Source of the DNA: Oscillospiraceae bacterium
GTDB taxonomy: Bacteria; Bacillota; Clostridia; Oscillospirales; Ruminococcaceae
DNA: 64,000 bases
NCBI GenBank assembly: GCA_003531585.1
Contig: DQFX01000060.1
Span: forward strand, 678 to 64,677
Direction: 5' to 3'
Positions within the stretch are counted from its first letter, which is position 1, and every line of letters starts with the position of its first letter. The position numbers and the translations under genes were made by a program. This document shows, piece after piece, positions 1-8,711 of the stretch. The notes beneath the pieces are model-generated. The model did not search any database and had not been told where the DNA came from. It saw only the letters and a program-made list of their open reading frames with translations.

Positions 1-2
1 AT

Positions 3-212
3 TTTGACGAACATTATGTAATGGAAATGATTCCGAATGCTGATACAACGATTCTTGCAGAAACCGTTTCAAAGAACGGCGTTCAGCCTGCTGTATGGAT
101 TCACACCTATGGCAAGGGAAAAATCTGCTGTATCGTTCCTGCACACACTACCCAAAATCTGACCTGTGAACCATTTGTCAAACTTGTAAAGAATGCTATT
201 GATTGGGTTTAA
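3..212 (+). CDS. C-terminal fragment of a ThuA-like (trehalose-utilisation/glutamine-amidotransferase fold) protein
   Basis: An open frame enters from the left edge and ends with TAA at 210-212, so only the last ~69 residues are seen. The tail contains a HTYGKGKICCIVPAH stretch followed by an F-V-K-L-V-K-N-A-I-D-W ending, which resembles the end of ThuA-domain proteins (a Y-G-K-G-R strand, an 'x-G-H' turn, then 'n-a-i-x-W'). ThuA proteins have a class I glutamine-amidotransferase-like fold and are often found with sugar-metabolism genes; their reaction is mostly unknown. The identification rests on the C-terminal pattern alone. The neighbouring nspC starts 72 bases later with its own ribosome-binding site. 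Confidence 0.5.
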   Translation, partial: FDEHYVMEMIPNADTTILAETVSKNGVQPAVWIHTYGKGKICCIVPAHTTQNLTCEPFVKLVKNAIDWV

Positions 213-284
213 TAGCATTAATAGAGTGTCAAATTACAGTTTATCGTTCAGATAATTTTTCAACGCACACAAGAAAGGAACAAA

Positions 285-1436
285 ATGGACTGGAAATACA
301 AAGTAGAAACACCCTGCTACGTCATTGACGAGGGCGCTCTGAAAAGAAACCTCGAACTGCTGAAATTAGTCCGCGAGAAAGCAGGCTGTAAGATACTGCT
401 GGCGCAGAAAGCGTTCTCGGCGTTCGCGGTCTACCCGCTGATAGCAAAGTACCTTGACGGCGTGACCGCCAGCGGGATATTCGAAGCAAAGCTCGGCTAT
501 GAGGAGATGGCGAAGCCGTTCGGGAAAGAGAACCACGTGTTCTCCCCGGCGTACCCGGAGCAGGACTTCGACGAACTGCTGAAAATCTGCGACCACATGG
601 TGTTCAACTCCCCGCGGCAGTGGGCGAAGTTCCGCGACAGAGTGCGCGCAAACGAATGTTACATACAGGCGGGGATACGCGTGAATCCGGAGTACAGCGA
701 GATAGAAACGGACATCTACAATCCCTGCTTCACCGGTTCGCGGCTGGGCTGCACGCTTGAGGAGTTCCGGAAGGACTCCGCGCTGTACGAGGGGATAGAC
801 GGACTGCATTTCCACACCATGTGCGAACAGGGCGCGGATACTCTTGAGCGTACGCTACCGCATGTCGAGGAGAAATTCGGCTTCATGTTCGATAAAATCA
901 AGTGGCTGAACTTCGGCGGCGGACACCACATCACAAAGCCCGGCTACAACGTGGCAAAGCTGATAGAGTGCGTGAAGCGTATCCGCGAGACCTACGGTCT
1001 GGAGGTCTACCTTGAGCCGGGCGAAGCCATCGCACTGAACGCCGGCTGGCTAGTGACGACTGTGCTTGATACCTTCGCGAACGGCTGTAATATCGCGATA
1101 ACGGACGCATCTGCGGCGTGCCACATGCCGGACGTCCTGGAAATGCCCTACCGCCCGGAGATAACCGGAGCAGGGAAGCCCGGCGAGAAGCCGTACACCT
1201 ACCGCCTCGGCGGCAACACCTGCCTTGCCGGAGACGTCATCGGGGACTACTCGTTCGATGAACCGCTGAATGGCGGCGAGCGGCTGGTATTCGGCGACAT
1301 GGCGATATATTCCATGTGCAAGAACAACACGTTCAACGGAATGCCCCTGCCGTCTATCTACCTGCTGAAAGAATCCGGGGAAGTCGAGCTGATAAAGAAA
1401 TTCGGCTACGAGGATTTCAAATCCCGTCTTTCATAA
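285..1436 (+). CDS. nspC: Carboxynorspermidine/carboxyspermidine decarboxylase
   Basis: 383 residues, the usual length for NspC. It is a PLP-dependent fold-type III (alanine-racemase-like) decarboxylase that removes CO2 from carboxyspermidine or carboxynorspermidine, the last step of the aspartate-semialdehyde route to spermidine or norspermidine. Visible motifs: the PLP lysine in ILLAQKAFSAF (K42), HFHTMCEQ, the glycine-rich LNFGGGHHITKPGYN phosphate-binding segment, and the LEPGEAIALNAGW motif. The start follows AAGAAAGGA. The partner carboxyspermidine dehydrogenase is not in this window, so it must lie elsewhere or the gene acts alone. Cytoplasmic enzyme. Codon use matches the neighbours. 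Confidence 0.93.
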   Translation: MDWKYKVETPCYVIDEGALKRNLELLKLVREKAGCKILLAQKAFSAFAVYPLIAKYLDGVTASGIFEAKLGYEEMAKPFGKENHVFSPAYPEQDFDELLKICDHMVFNSPRQWAKFRDRVRANECYIQAGIRVNPEYSEIETDIYNPCFTGSRLGCTLEEFRKDSALYEGIDGLHFHTMCEQGADTLERTLPHVEEKFGFMFDKIKWLNFGGGHHITKPGYNVAKLIECVKRIRETYGLEVYLEPGEAIALNAGWLVTTVLDTFANGCNIAITDASAACHMPDVLEMPYRPEITGAGKPGEKPYTYRLGGNTCLAGDVIGDYSFDEPLNGGERLVFGDMAIYSMCKNNTFNGMPLPSIYLLKESGEVELIKKFGYEDFKSRLS

Positions 1437-1492
1437 TACAGTCCCGCGAAGAGGGACGCAGTAATTCCGAATTTCTCTTGGGGGCGATGTAA

Positions 1493-2218
1493 TTGCCGGG
1501 ACTTGGCACTATAGTAAACGCCGCTGCGATAGTCGCGGGCGGACTTTTCGGCTTGCTGTGCGGAAAGTTTATGAAGCCGCGCATACAGGAATCGCTCACG
1601 ATGGCGTGCGGCGTATGCGTTATATTTCTCGGAACAGCCGGAGCAATGGAGAAAATGCTCAGCGCCGCCGCTGATGGAACTCTCTCAAGCGGGGGCACGA
1701 TGACGCTCATAGCAAGTCTTGTGCTCGGAGCGCTCATCGGCGAGATAATCAATATTGAAGCCGCTATGGAGCGCTTCGGAACGTGGCTCAGAAAGATCTC
1801 CCGCAGCGAGGGCGACGGCGGTTTCGTCGGGGGATTCGTCAACGCTTCGCTGACCGTGTGCATCGGCGCGATGGCGGTCGTCGGGTCGATCCAGGACGGG
1901 ATCCTCGGAGATCACTCCACGCTGTTCGCGAAGGCGGTGCTCGACCTCATCATCGTTATGGTGATGACCGCCGCAAGCGGCAAGGGCTGTATTTTCTCGG
2001 CGATACCAGTGGCGATCTTTCAGGGGACGATAACGGCGCTTTCAAACCTGCTGGAGGACGTAATGAACCGGCAGGCGCTTGATAATCTCTCGCTGGTCGG
2101 GTCGGTGATGATATTCTGCGTGGGCGTGAATCTCGTGTGGGGGAAGAAATTCCGCGTTGCAAATATGCTCCCCGGGCTTGTTCTGGCGGTGGTCTGCGCG
2201 TTCCTTCCGTGGTTCTGA
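1493..2218 (+). CDS. DUF554 family integral membrane protein (YdfK-like)
   Basis: 241 residues. The N-terminus MPGLGTIVNAAAIVAGGLFG is typical of DUF554 and fixes a TTG start at 1493, preceded by GGGGGCG. About six or seven hydrophobic segments separated by Gly-rich turns are visible, e.g. residues 5-25, 35-50, 65-85, 120-140, 150-170, 195-215 and 220-241. Function is unknown; the family is often annotated as a possible transporter. It starts 56 bases after nspC and might be co-transcribed with it. Confidence 0.85.
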   Translation: MPGLGTIVNAAAIVAGGLFGLLCGKFMKPRIQESLTMACGVCVIFLGTAGAMEKMLSAAADGTLSSGGTMTLIASLVLGALIGEIINIEAAMERFGTWLRKISRSEGDGGFVGGFVNASLTVCIGAMAVVGSIQDGILGDHSTLFAKAVLDLIIVMVMTAASGKGCIFSAIPVAIFQGTITALSNLLEDVMNRQALDNLSLVGSVMIFCVGVNLVWGKKFRVANMLPGLVLAVVCAFLPWF

Positions 2219-2380
2219 GTTTTCAATTTTTTCCGGATCGTTGATAATTCACGGCGAAATAAGCGGATAAAAAAATACTCTGCCGATTGCCGCCGTTTTT
2301 TCAACTGCTCCACAAGATATAGTTGAAACTTTGTTGAATCTTTCCGGTATATAGTGCTTTTTCAACGAAAAATATCTTTC

Positions 2381-2407
2381 GAGTCTTCATTCCGAAGGCT
2401 CTTTTTT
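2381..2407 (+). terminator. Rho-independent terminator upstream of mraZ
   Basis: GAGTCTTC (2381-2388) pairs with GAAGGCTC (2394-2401) with one mismatch across a five-base loop and is followed by six T. It may end nspC/DUF554 transcripts and insulate the dcw cluster. Confidence 0.7.
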
Positions 2408-2475
2408 GTTGAAAGTGCACAAAAATATGAACAAAATTTTATTTTAGTTTTTTGGCGATTTATTCGGGCTAACAC

Positions 2476-2504
2476 TTGCAAAAATGTTGAATTCGTTGTA
2501 TACT
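2476..2504 (+). promoter_or_regulatory. Sigma-A promoter of the dcw cluster
   Basis: TTGCAA (2476-2481), 17-base spacer, TATACT (2499-2504). The expected start at about 2510-2512 gives a leader of about 190 bases before mraZ. Confidence 0.75.
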
Positions 2505-2509
2505 ATTGG

Positions 2510-2543
2510 TGGGGGAAAAGGGTGAAGTTTTCACTAAAGTGGG
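2510..2543 (+). promoter_or_regulatory. Candidate MraZ-binding repeats
   Basis: TGGGGG at 2510, AGGGTG at 2519 and GTGGG at 2539 follow the -10 box directly. MraZ proteins bind arrays of short G-rich repeats (TGGGN in E. coli, with about 10-base spacing) next to their own promoter and repress the cluster. Location and base content fit, but the spacing here (9 then about 21) is irregular, so this is tentative. Confidence 0.4.
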
Positions 2544-2701
2544 TTAAATATCATAAAAAATCACTGGTTTTCCACATTTTCAACTTCGCCGACCCGATTT
2601 TTTATTACTGGGAAAATATATTTCATCTACGGAAAAGCCGTCTGAGGAAGGCGGCAGGACACTTTCACAGGGGACTACAGCTTTGGAAAGGGGGAACAGG
2701 A

Positions 2702-3121
2702 ATGTACGGCGAGTTCGAGCACACCATAGACTCAAAAGGGCGCATGAACTTTCCGGCGAAGCTCCGCGAGGAGCTGGGAGAACATTTCTATATTTCCAAG
2801 ACTATAGGTGAGAGCTGTCTGACGGTACACACAGAGCAGAGCTGGAACGACCTCAGGGAGAGCCTGAGGGGAAAGCCGACAAAGGTAAGGCTCCCGCTGG
2901 AGCGCTTTTTGTTCGGCGGAGCATGCGAGGCCGAGCCGGACAAGCAGGGCAGAATCGCCATTGCGCCGGCGCTGAGAGCTTACGCGGGACTCACCTCCGA
3001 GGTGGTAGTCGTCGGAATGGACGACCACGCGGAGATCTGGGACAAGGCGGCTTACATAGCTTATACAGAGAGCGTATCCGCCGAGGATATCGCCGCGCTT
3101 GCTGAGGAGATCGGTATTTAA
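2702..3121 (+). CDS. mraZ: Transcriptional regulator MraZ
   Basis: 139 residues, as usual for MraZ (two AbrB-like swapped-hairpin domains). Start chosen at ATG 2702, after AAAGGGGG, because MYGEFEHTIDSKGRMNFPAK is the canonical N-terminus; the second half repeats the motif as EAEPDKQGRIAIAPALR. MraZ binds G-rich repeats upstream of its own gene and represses the division/cell-wall operon. It is the first gene of the cluster, and its TAA stop overlaps the ATG of rsmH by one base (TAATG), implying translational coupling. Confidence 0.95.
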   Translation: MYGEFEHTIDSKGRMNFPAKLREELGEHFYISKTIGESCLTVHTEQSWNDLRESLRGKPTKVRLPLERFLFGGACEAEPDKQGRIAIAPALRAYAGLTSEVVVVGMDDHAEIWDKAAYIAYTESVSAEDIAALAEEIGI

Positions 3122-4062
3122 TGGAGTTTTCACATGTTTCAGTGCTGCTGAAAGAAACGGTGGACGGCGCGTTCACAGACCCGAAGGGCGTTTACGCGGA
3201 TCTCACCACCGGGGGCGGCGGTCACAGCCTTGAGCTTGCAAAGCGGCTGGACGGCGGCCGCCTGATATGCTTCGACCAGGACAAGGAGGCGCTGGAGGCT
3301 GCTGGGGAGCGGCTGAAGGGACTTCCTGTTACGCTTGTCCGGAGCAATTTCTGCGAAATGAAGTCGGTGCTGGCTGACCTCGGGATAAAAGAACTGGACG
3401 GCATAATCGCCGATCTGGGCGTGTCCTCTCATCAGCTCGATACTGCGGAGCGGGGATTCTCGTTCCACAACGACGCACCGCTTGATATGCGCATGAGCGG
3501 GGAGGGTCTTTCCGCCCGCGACGTGGTGAACGAATACGACGAGGGGGAACTCGCCAAGATTCTGTTCGACTACGGCGAAGAAAAATTCGGGAACCGGATA
3601 GCAAGAGGCATAGTAAACGCCCGGCTCACCGCCCCGATTGAGACCACCGGGCAGCTTGCTGAGATAATCAAATCGAGCGTTCCGGCGGCGTACCGCAGGG
3701 AAAAGAACCCCTGCCGCAAGAGCTTCCAGGCGATAAGAATAGAGGTCAACCATGAGCTGGACGTGCTTGAAACGGCGCTGACAGACGGTTTCGACGTGCT
3801 GAAGGTTGGCGGGAGAATGTCCGTTATCACATTTCATTCCCTTGAGGACAGGATCGTTAAGAACCGCTTCAAGGAGTTCTGCACGGGCTGCACATGCCCG
3901 CCGGAGTTCCCGGTGTGCGTATGCGGAAGGAAGCCGATGGGCAGACTTGTGGACAAGAAGCCGATAACAGCTTCGCCGGAGGAGCTGGAAAGAAATCCGC
4001 GCAGCAGAAGCGCAAAGCTCAGAATTATAGAGAAGATCCGCAGAAGCCCTCTTGAGGACTGA
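3121..4062 (+). CDS. rsmH: 16S rRNA (cytosine1402-N4)-methyltransferase RsmH (MraW)
   Basis: 313 residues, full length. SAM-binding region YADLTTGGGGHSLELAKRL (residues ~21-39), DxxLADLGVSS-type motif (IIADLGVSSHQLDTAERGFSF), the LDMRM segment, and the RRxKNPCRKSFQAIRIEVN block are all diagnostic. It methylates N4 of C1402 in the 30S P site. The C-terminus carries a Cys-rich piece (CTGCTCPPEFPVCVCG), normal for the family. Second gene of the dcw operon, overlapping mraZ by one base. Confidence 0.96.
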   Translation: MEFSHVSVLLKETVDGAFTDPKGVYADLTTGGGGHSLELAKRLDGGRLICFDQDKEALEAAGERLKGLPVTLVRSNFCEMKSVLADLGIKELDGIIADLGVSSHQLDTAERGFSFHNDAPLDMRMSGEGLSARDVVNEYDEGELAKILFDYGEEKFGNRIARGIVNARLTAPIETTGQLAEIIKSSVPAAYRREKNPCRKSFQAIRIEVNHELDVLETALTDGFDVLKVGGRMSVITFHSLEDRIVKNRFKEFCTGCTCPPEFPVCVCGRKPMGRLVDKKPITASPEELERNPRSRSAKLRIIEKIRRSPLED

Positions 4063-4125
4063 CGGATAACAGAAACGCAAAACAGCCCGGCATGACCGGC
4101 GCAGCAAAAGAAGGAGGGTGAGCCT

Positions 4126-4638
4126 ATGCTTCCCGAAACTGACAGATCAAACCTCGCATACGACCTTTCCATGTACGACAATGCGGCGCGCCGCGAACAG
4201 GAGCGTGAGCAGGAAAGGGAAAGAGAACGCAGGGCAAGGCAGATCAAAATGAATATGCATTCGGTTTCGCGCAGCGGTTCGAAGCTCAAGCTCTTTGCCG
4301 TGACCGCGGTGGCGCTGGGAGCTTTGTGGGCGGTGAACGTCCAGTTCACGAAGGTAGACGATATCGCGAGAAAGGTCGAGGATCAGAGGGCTCTGCTTGC
4401 AGAGGCGCAGGAGGAGAATTCGCTGCTCCAGAGCAGGCTCGACAGCAAGGCGAACATCAGCTATATCGAGGAATACGCCGCAAACGAGCTTGGCATGGCA
4501 AAGGTCACTAACTCACAGATCAACTACCTTGATGTGAACACGGAAAACCTTATCGAGGTCACTCCGGAGAACAACGGAAGCATTTTCAGCGCCGTTGCCG
4601 ACTGGTTCGGTGATCTTCTGGAATACATTGGTTTCTGA
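4126..4638 (+). CDS. ftsL: FtsL-like septum formation protein
   Basis: 170 residues. A charged cytoplasmic N-terminus very rich in Glu/Arg (residues ~20-40), one transmembrane helix (~53-72, KLKLFAVTAVALGALWAV), then a heptad-like coiled coil (~75-115, DDIARKVEDQRALLAEAQEEN), the layout and operon position of FtsL. FtsL forms a trimer with FtsQ/DivIB and DivIC/FtsB and controls septal synthesis. It has an extra ~50-residue tail ending in an amphipathic segment. Sequence identity in FtsL is low, so assignment is by topology and position between rsmH and the PBP. RBS GGAGGGTGA precedes the start. Confidence 0.75.
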   Translation: MLPETDRSNLAYDLSMYDNAARREQEREQERERERRARQIKMNMHSVSRSGSKLKLFAVTAVALGALWAVNVQFTKVDDIARKVEDQRALLAEAQEENSLLQSRLDSKANISYIEEYAANELGMAKVTNSQINYLDVNTENLIEVTPENNGSIFSAVADWFGDLLEYIGF

Positions 4639-4823
4639 AGGCATAATATAGAGGTGACAGGACATCGGGACACGCTGTCCGTTCTCTATACTCTGCCGGC
4701 AACGGACTTTAACGGCAAGGTCGGCTTGTTATGCGCTGTGCGGCGGGACTGCACAGCCACGCAGCCCGGCTTTGCTTTTTGTTTTATTGGCACGTACTTT
4801 TCTGACTGGAGGTCAACAGCTTC
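4639..4823 (+). other. 185-base leader between ftsL and the PBP gene, with inverted repeats
   Basis: No gene seen. It contains GGACA-cgc-TGTCC (around 4669-4681) and GCTGTGC...GCACAGC (around 4736-4758), the latter followed by a GC-rich segment and T-rich CTTTTTGTTTT. It is the largest gap in the otherwise tightly packed first half of the cluster and could be a weak internal terminator or attenuator before the PBP gene. Confidence 0.35.
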
Positions 4824-7226
4824 ATGAAAATCAAAAATGCAGCAAAAAAAATCGGCAGCGCTATCTACGAGATGGAGCAGAAAAGCGCTGAGAAGCCGCG
4901 TATACTTGGCTCCAGCCAGAAGCAGATAATCTTTCTGGTGCTGATAATCATTTTCTCGTTCTGGGTGGGCTACAAGCTGCTGAGCTACTCCATCCTGGAC
5001 GGCGACAAGTGGCGCATGATGGCAACCGACCAGCAGCTTTCATCGGTGGTCATAAAGGCGAACCGCGGCTCCATCTACGACGCCAACGGAACCACCCTCG
5101 CGCAGAGCTCCACCGTGTGGGACGTCACCATCTCCCCGCACAACATCGATCTTTCCAACACGAAAGCCAAGGAGCAGTACGACATCAAGGCGAAGGCGCT
5201 AATTGAAAAGGGCGAAACTCCCGAGCCGTACGTTGACCGCGCCGAGCTGATATCACAAAAGCTATCCGAGCTGCTGGGCGTTGACTATTCCAAAATCAAG
5301 ACCGCGTGCGCAGATACCACCAAGCAGTACTACATGGTGAAGCGCAAGGTCGAGAAGCCTGAGGCGAACGAGATAACCGCGTTCATGAACGAGAATGGTC
5401 TGAACTCCGACGATATCTACCTCTGGCCGACCTCCAAGAGATACTACCCCAACGATTCGCTGGCGTCGAACATAATCGGCTTCACGAACTTTGACGGCGA
5501 CGGCGTTTACGGTCTTGAGGCGTACTACGACGACTATCTCAGCGGCACTGACGGCAAGGCGGTCTACGCGGTAGCCGCCGACGGCAGGAAGCTCCAGAAT
5601 TCCAGCGACGCGTACTACTCAGCCGTGGACGGCTACAGCCTGGTGCTCACGCTGGACGAGGTGCTCCAGCACTACCTTGAAAAGAACCTGGAGCTGTGCG
5701 TTTCCCAGCACCAGGTAATAAACCGCGCCTGCGGTATCATAATGAACTGCAATACCGGAGCCGTCCTCGCGATGGCGACCGCCCCCAGCTTCGACCTGAA
5801 CAACCCGTCCGAGCTGAAGTCCAGCTTCGACCTCCAGACCCTCGCCGAGATGAAGGAATCCGGCGCCACCGAGGAGGAGCTTGACGCCAAGGAGGCGTCT
5901 CTCCGCGAGCAGCAGTGGAAGAACAAGGCTATAACCGAGCTGTACTACCCCGGTTCTGTTTTCAAGACCGTCACATGCGCCAGCGCCCTCGAGGAGGAGG
6001 TCGTTTCGCTGAATTCCACGTTCCACTGCGCGGCTTACGAGATGGTCGCGGGAACCAAGATCAAGTGCTGGTCGAGCTACGGTCACGGTACGCTCACGCT
6101 CCAGCAGGCGGTAACAAAGTCCTGCAACCCTAGCTTTATCCAGATAGGTCAGCTTCTCGGAAAGGATAAATTCTGCGACTACTTCGAGGCGTTCGGCTTT
6201 ACAGAGCCCACCGGCATTGACCTCCCGGGCGAATCCGGAAGCCTTTATGTTTCAAGGGAGAACATGGGTCTTGTCGAGCTTGCTTCCTCAAGCTTCGGTC
6301 AGACAAACAAGGTAACTCCGCTCCAGATGACCACCGCGCTGTGCGCCATCGTAAACGGCGGCTACCTGGTGACTCCGTACGTAGTGGACAAAATGCTTGA
6401 TTCCGACGGAAACGTCGTAAAGACCACCGAGACCCGCATAAAGCGCCAGGTCATCTCCGAGGAAACCTCCGTGCAGATGCGCCAGATACTTGAGACTGTA
6501 GTTAACGAGAACGGCGGCAGCAACGCGTACATAAACGGCTACCGTATAGGCGGCAAGTCCGGTACAACTGAGAAAATCGACGAATACAACAAGCTCAAGG
6601 CCGAGACCGGCGTGGATCATATGACATATGTTCCGTCCTTCGCGGCATTCGCCCCGGCTGACGACCCTCAGATAGTAATGCTGGTAATGGCGGACACCCC
6701 GACCGGCACGCAGTACTACGGAAGCGCGGTCGCTGCCCCGGTAGTTTCGGCGGTGTTCAAGGAGGGTCTGCCCCACCTTGGAATTTACCCGACCTACACT
6801 GCGGAGGAGCTTGCAAAGATGGACGCTGCGGTGCCGTACGTAATGGGCATGGAGGCTCAGCGTGCGGAGGCAAAGCTCAATGCGGAGGGCTTCGAGGTGC
6901 GCTATGTCGGCGACCCGGCAAGCGGCGCCACCGTTTCCACGCAGATACCCGCTTCGGGAAGCAGTATCCCGAAGGGATCGACTGTGGTGCTGTACCTCGG
7001 CAATGAATACGACCTGGAATCCGCGGTCATTCCGGACGTTACCGGCATGACGGTCTCCCAGGCGAACGAGGCGATAACCAACGCGGGATTCAACATCAAG
7101 ATATCCGGCGGCGCTGCGGAGAACGCCAACGCGGTGGCTTCCGCGCAGTACCCTGTGGGCGGTACCGACGGCTACAAGGGAAATGTCGTGGAAGTAACGT
7201 TCCAGGTCAACGGATATTCAGACTGA
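4824..7226 (+). CDS. Class B penicillin-binding protein with two PASTA domains (FtsI/SpoVD/PBP2x type)
   Basis: 800 residues. N-terminal membrane anchor (~31-52), a PBP dimerisation domain, then a transpeptidase domain with all three catalytic motifs: SxxK at S378-V-F-K381, SxN at S433-C-N435, and KSGT at 578-581. Two C-terminal PASTA domains follow (~670-730 and ~733-800). The enzyme cross-links septal peptidoglycan and is the target of beta-lactams. In Clostridia the dcw-cluster copy is usually called SpoVD or PBP2; I cannot separate a vegetative from a sporulation role by sequence. It should work with the FtsW-type glycosyltransferase encoded at 11133. Confidence 0.93.
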   Translation: MKIKNAAKKIGSAIYEMEQKSAEKPRILGSSQKQIIFLVLIIIFSFWVGYKLLSYSILDGDKWRMMATDQQLSSVVIKANRGSIYDANGTTLAQSSTVWDVTISPHNIDLSNTKAKEQYDIKAKALIEKGETPEPYVDRAELISQKLSELLGVDYSKIKTACADTTKQYYMVKRKVEKPEANEITAFMNENGLNSDDIYLWPTSKRYYPNDSLASNIIGFTNFDGDGVYGLEAYYDDYLSGTDGKAVYAVAADGRKLQNSSDAYYSAVDGYSLVLTLDEVLQHYLEKNLELCVSQHQVINRACGIIMNCNTGAVLAMATAPSFDLNNPSELKSSFDLQTLAEMKESGATEEELDAKEASLREQQWKNKAITELYYPGSVFKTVTCASALEEEVVSLNSTFHCAAYEMVAGTKIKCWSSYGHGTLTLQQAVTKSCNPSFIQIGQLLGKDKFCDYFEAFGFTEPTGIDLPGESGSLYVSRENMGLVELASSSFGQTNKVTPLQMTTALCAIVNGGYLVTPYVVDKMLDSDGNVVKTTETRIKRQVISEETSVQMRQILETVVNENGGSNAYINGYRIGGKSGTTEKIDEYNKLKAETGVDHMTYVPSFAAFAPADDPQIVMLVMADTPTGTQYYGSAVAAPVVSAVFKEGLPHLGIYPTYTAEELAKMDAAVPYVMGMEAQRAEAKLNAEGFEVRYVGDPASGATVSTQIPASGSSIPKGSTVVLYLGNEYDLESAVIPDVTGMTVSQANEAITNAGFNIKISGGAAENANAVASAQYPVGGTDGYKGNVVEVTFQVNGYSD

Positions 7227-7239
7227 CGGAGGCGAGGTC

Positions 7240-8700
7240 ATGACTTTAGGACAGCTTTTCAGCGGTATCACGGATATACCGCAGGAATTAACGGAGCGCG
7301 TCGTATCAGGCGTGACCTCCGACAACCGCGAGGTGGAGCCGGGGTTCCTGTTCGTGTGCGTAAAGGGCAGGAGCTTCGACGGCCACAGCGTGGCGGCGTC
7401 AATGCTCGAAAAGGGCGCGTGCGCCGTCGTGACGGAGCGCCCGCTGGGGCTTTCGGCGGAGATATGCGTGAATGAGAGCCGCAGATTATATCCGGAGCTG
7501 CTCTCGGCGTTCTACGGCAGACCCACTCAGAAGCTCTGCCTGGGCGCGGTCACCGGCACCAACGGCAAGACCACCACGGTGAACCTATGCGCGCAGATAA
7601 CAAGGGCGCTGGGTCATCAGACCGGAGTTATCGGCACGGTTGGCTGCGACACCGGAAAGGGACTTCAGTACTCCCACGACGGCCCACCAACCACTCCGGA
7701 GCCGCGGAAGCTGTACCAGCTGTTCCGCGAGATGGCGGATATCGGCACGGAGTACTGCTTCCTGGAGGCAAGCTCCATGGCGCTGGCGCAGCACCGCTTC
7801 GCCGCTGAGAGCTTTGCGGTGGGGGCGTTCACGAATTTAACGCAGGATCACCTCGACTACCACGGCACGATGGAGGAGTACTACCTCGCAAAGCGAATGC
7901 TCGCGGATATGTCGAGGACCATGGTGATCAATATCGACGACGAGTACGGAAGGCGCACCGCGGATTACTGCCGCATGAGCGGGATACAGGCGGTGACAAC
8001 GAGCGTGAATACGTCCGGAGCCGATTACTTCGCGGAGTTCATCAGACTGCACCCGCACGGTGCGGAATTCCTGCTGACCTGCCCGGAGAAGCAGAAAAGC
8101 TGGGTCGCGAAGATACCGCTGACCGGGCTTTACAACGTCAGCAATGCGGTGCAGGCGGCGGTGATGTGCCGCATGATGGGCTTCCCGATGGAGGACGTGC
8201 TGGCGGCGCTGGAGAAGTCACCGGGAGTGTCCGGGCGGCTTGAGACGATTTACCAGGGGAAGTTCACGGTTATCCGGGACTACGCCCATACCGGGGACGG
8301 CCTGGAGAAGCTGCTGTCTACCCTCCGACCGCTGACGAAGCGGCTCACTGCGGTATTCGGTGCGGCGGGAGAGCGCGACTCCAGTAAGCGTCCCGAAATG
8401 GGAAGGATAGCGGCGAAGTACGCCGACAGGCTCATAATAACCACGGACAACCCGCGCCACGAACCCCAGCAGCAGACCATCGACGACGTGCGCCGAGGAG
8501 TCCCCGCAGACAAGGAGTGCGAGGAGTTCGTCGACCGTAAGGCTGCGATATACCGCGCGCTTGAAACGGCTCAGCCCGGGGAGCTTATAGCGCTCTGCGG
8601 CAAGGGGCACGAGGATTACCAGGCGATAGGGGACGAGAACGTCCCGTTTAACGAGCGTGAAATAGTTCTGGACTGGCTGAAAAGCCGCGGAATAATATAA
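7240..8700 (+). CDS. murE: UDP-MurNAc-L-Ala-D-Glu:meso-diaminopimelate ligase
   Basis: 486 residues. Mur-ligase ATP-binding loop GAVTGTNGKTTT (~104-115), the central domain with FTNLTQDHLDYHGTMEEY, and the C-terminal specificity motif DNPRHEP (~405). DNPR is the signature of enzymes adding meso-diaminopimelate rather than lysine, so the peptidoglycan is predicted to be DAP-type. It adds the third residue of the stem peptide in the cytoplasm. Thirteen bases after the PBP gene and 11 before murF, so clearly one operon. Confidence 0.96.
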   Translation: MTLGQLFSGITDIPQELTERVVSGVTSDNREVEPGFLFVCVKGRSFDGHSVAASMLEKGACAVVTERPLGLSAEICVNESRRLYPELLSAFYGRPTQKLCLGAVTGTNGKTTTVNLCAQITRALGHQTGVIGTVGCDTGKGLQYSHDGPPTTPEPRKLYQLFREMADIGTEYCFLEASSMALAQHRFAAESFAVGAFTNLTQDHLDYHGTMEEYYLAKRMLADMSRTMVINIDDEYGRRTADYCRMSGIQAVTTSVNTSGADYFAEFIRLHPHGAEFLLTCPEKQKSWVAKIPLTGLYNVSNAVQAAVMCRMMGFPMEDVLAALEKSPGVSGRLETIYQGKFTVIRDYAHTGDGLEKLLSTLRPLTKRLTAVFGAAGERDSSKRPEMGRIAAKYADRLIITTDNPRHEPQQQTIDDVRRGVPADKECEEFVDRKAAIYRALETAQPGELIALCGKGHEDYQAIGDENVPFNEREIVLDWLKSRGII

Positions 8701-8711
8701 GGCGGTGCGAA

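Larger units (their letters stand above)
2219..2701 (+). other. 483-base intergenic leader before the dcw cluster
   Basis: No protein-coding gene is convincing here. An open frame runs through 2354-2701 into mraZ, but its translation is unlike MraZ and the true start at 2702 is clear. The stretch holds a rho-independent terminator (2381-2407), a strong promoter (2476-2504) and GTGGG-type repeats near the transcription start. A possible weaker promoter, TTGAAA at 2323 with TATATA at 2348, lies before the terminator and could make a very short transcript. Confidence 0.6.

Noticed and set aside
2354..2701. An in-frame N-terminal extension of mraZ of 116 codons
   Set aside because: The translated extension is unlike MraZ, crosses a terminator and the promoter, and the canonical MraZ start with a good ribosome site is at 2702.
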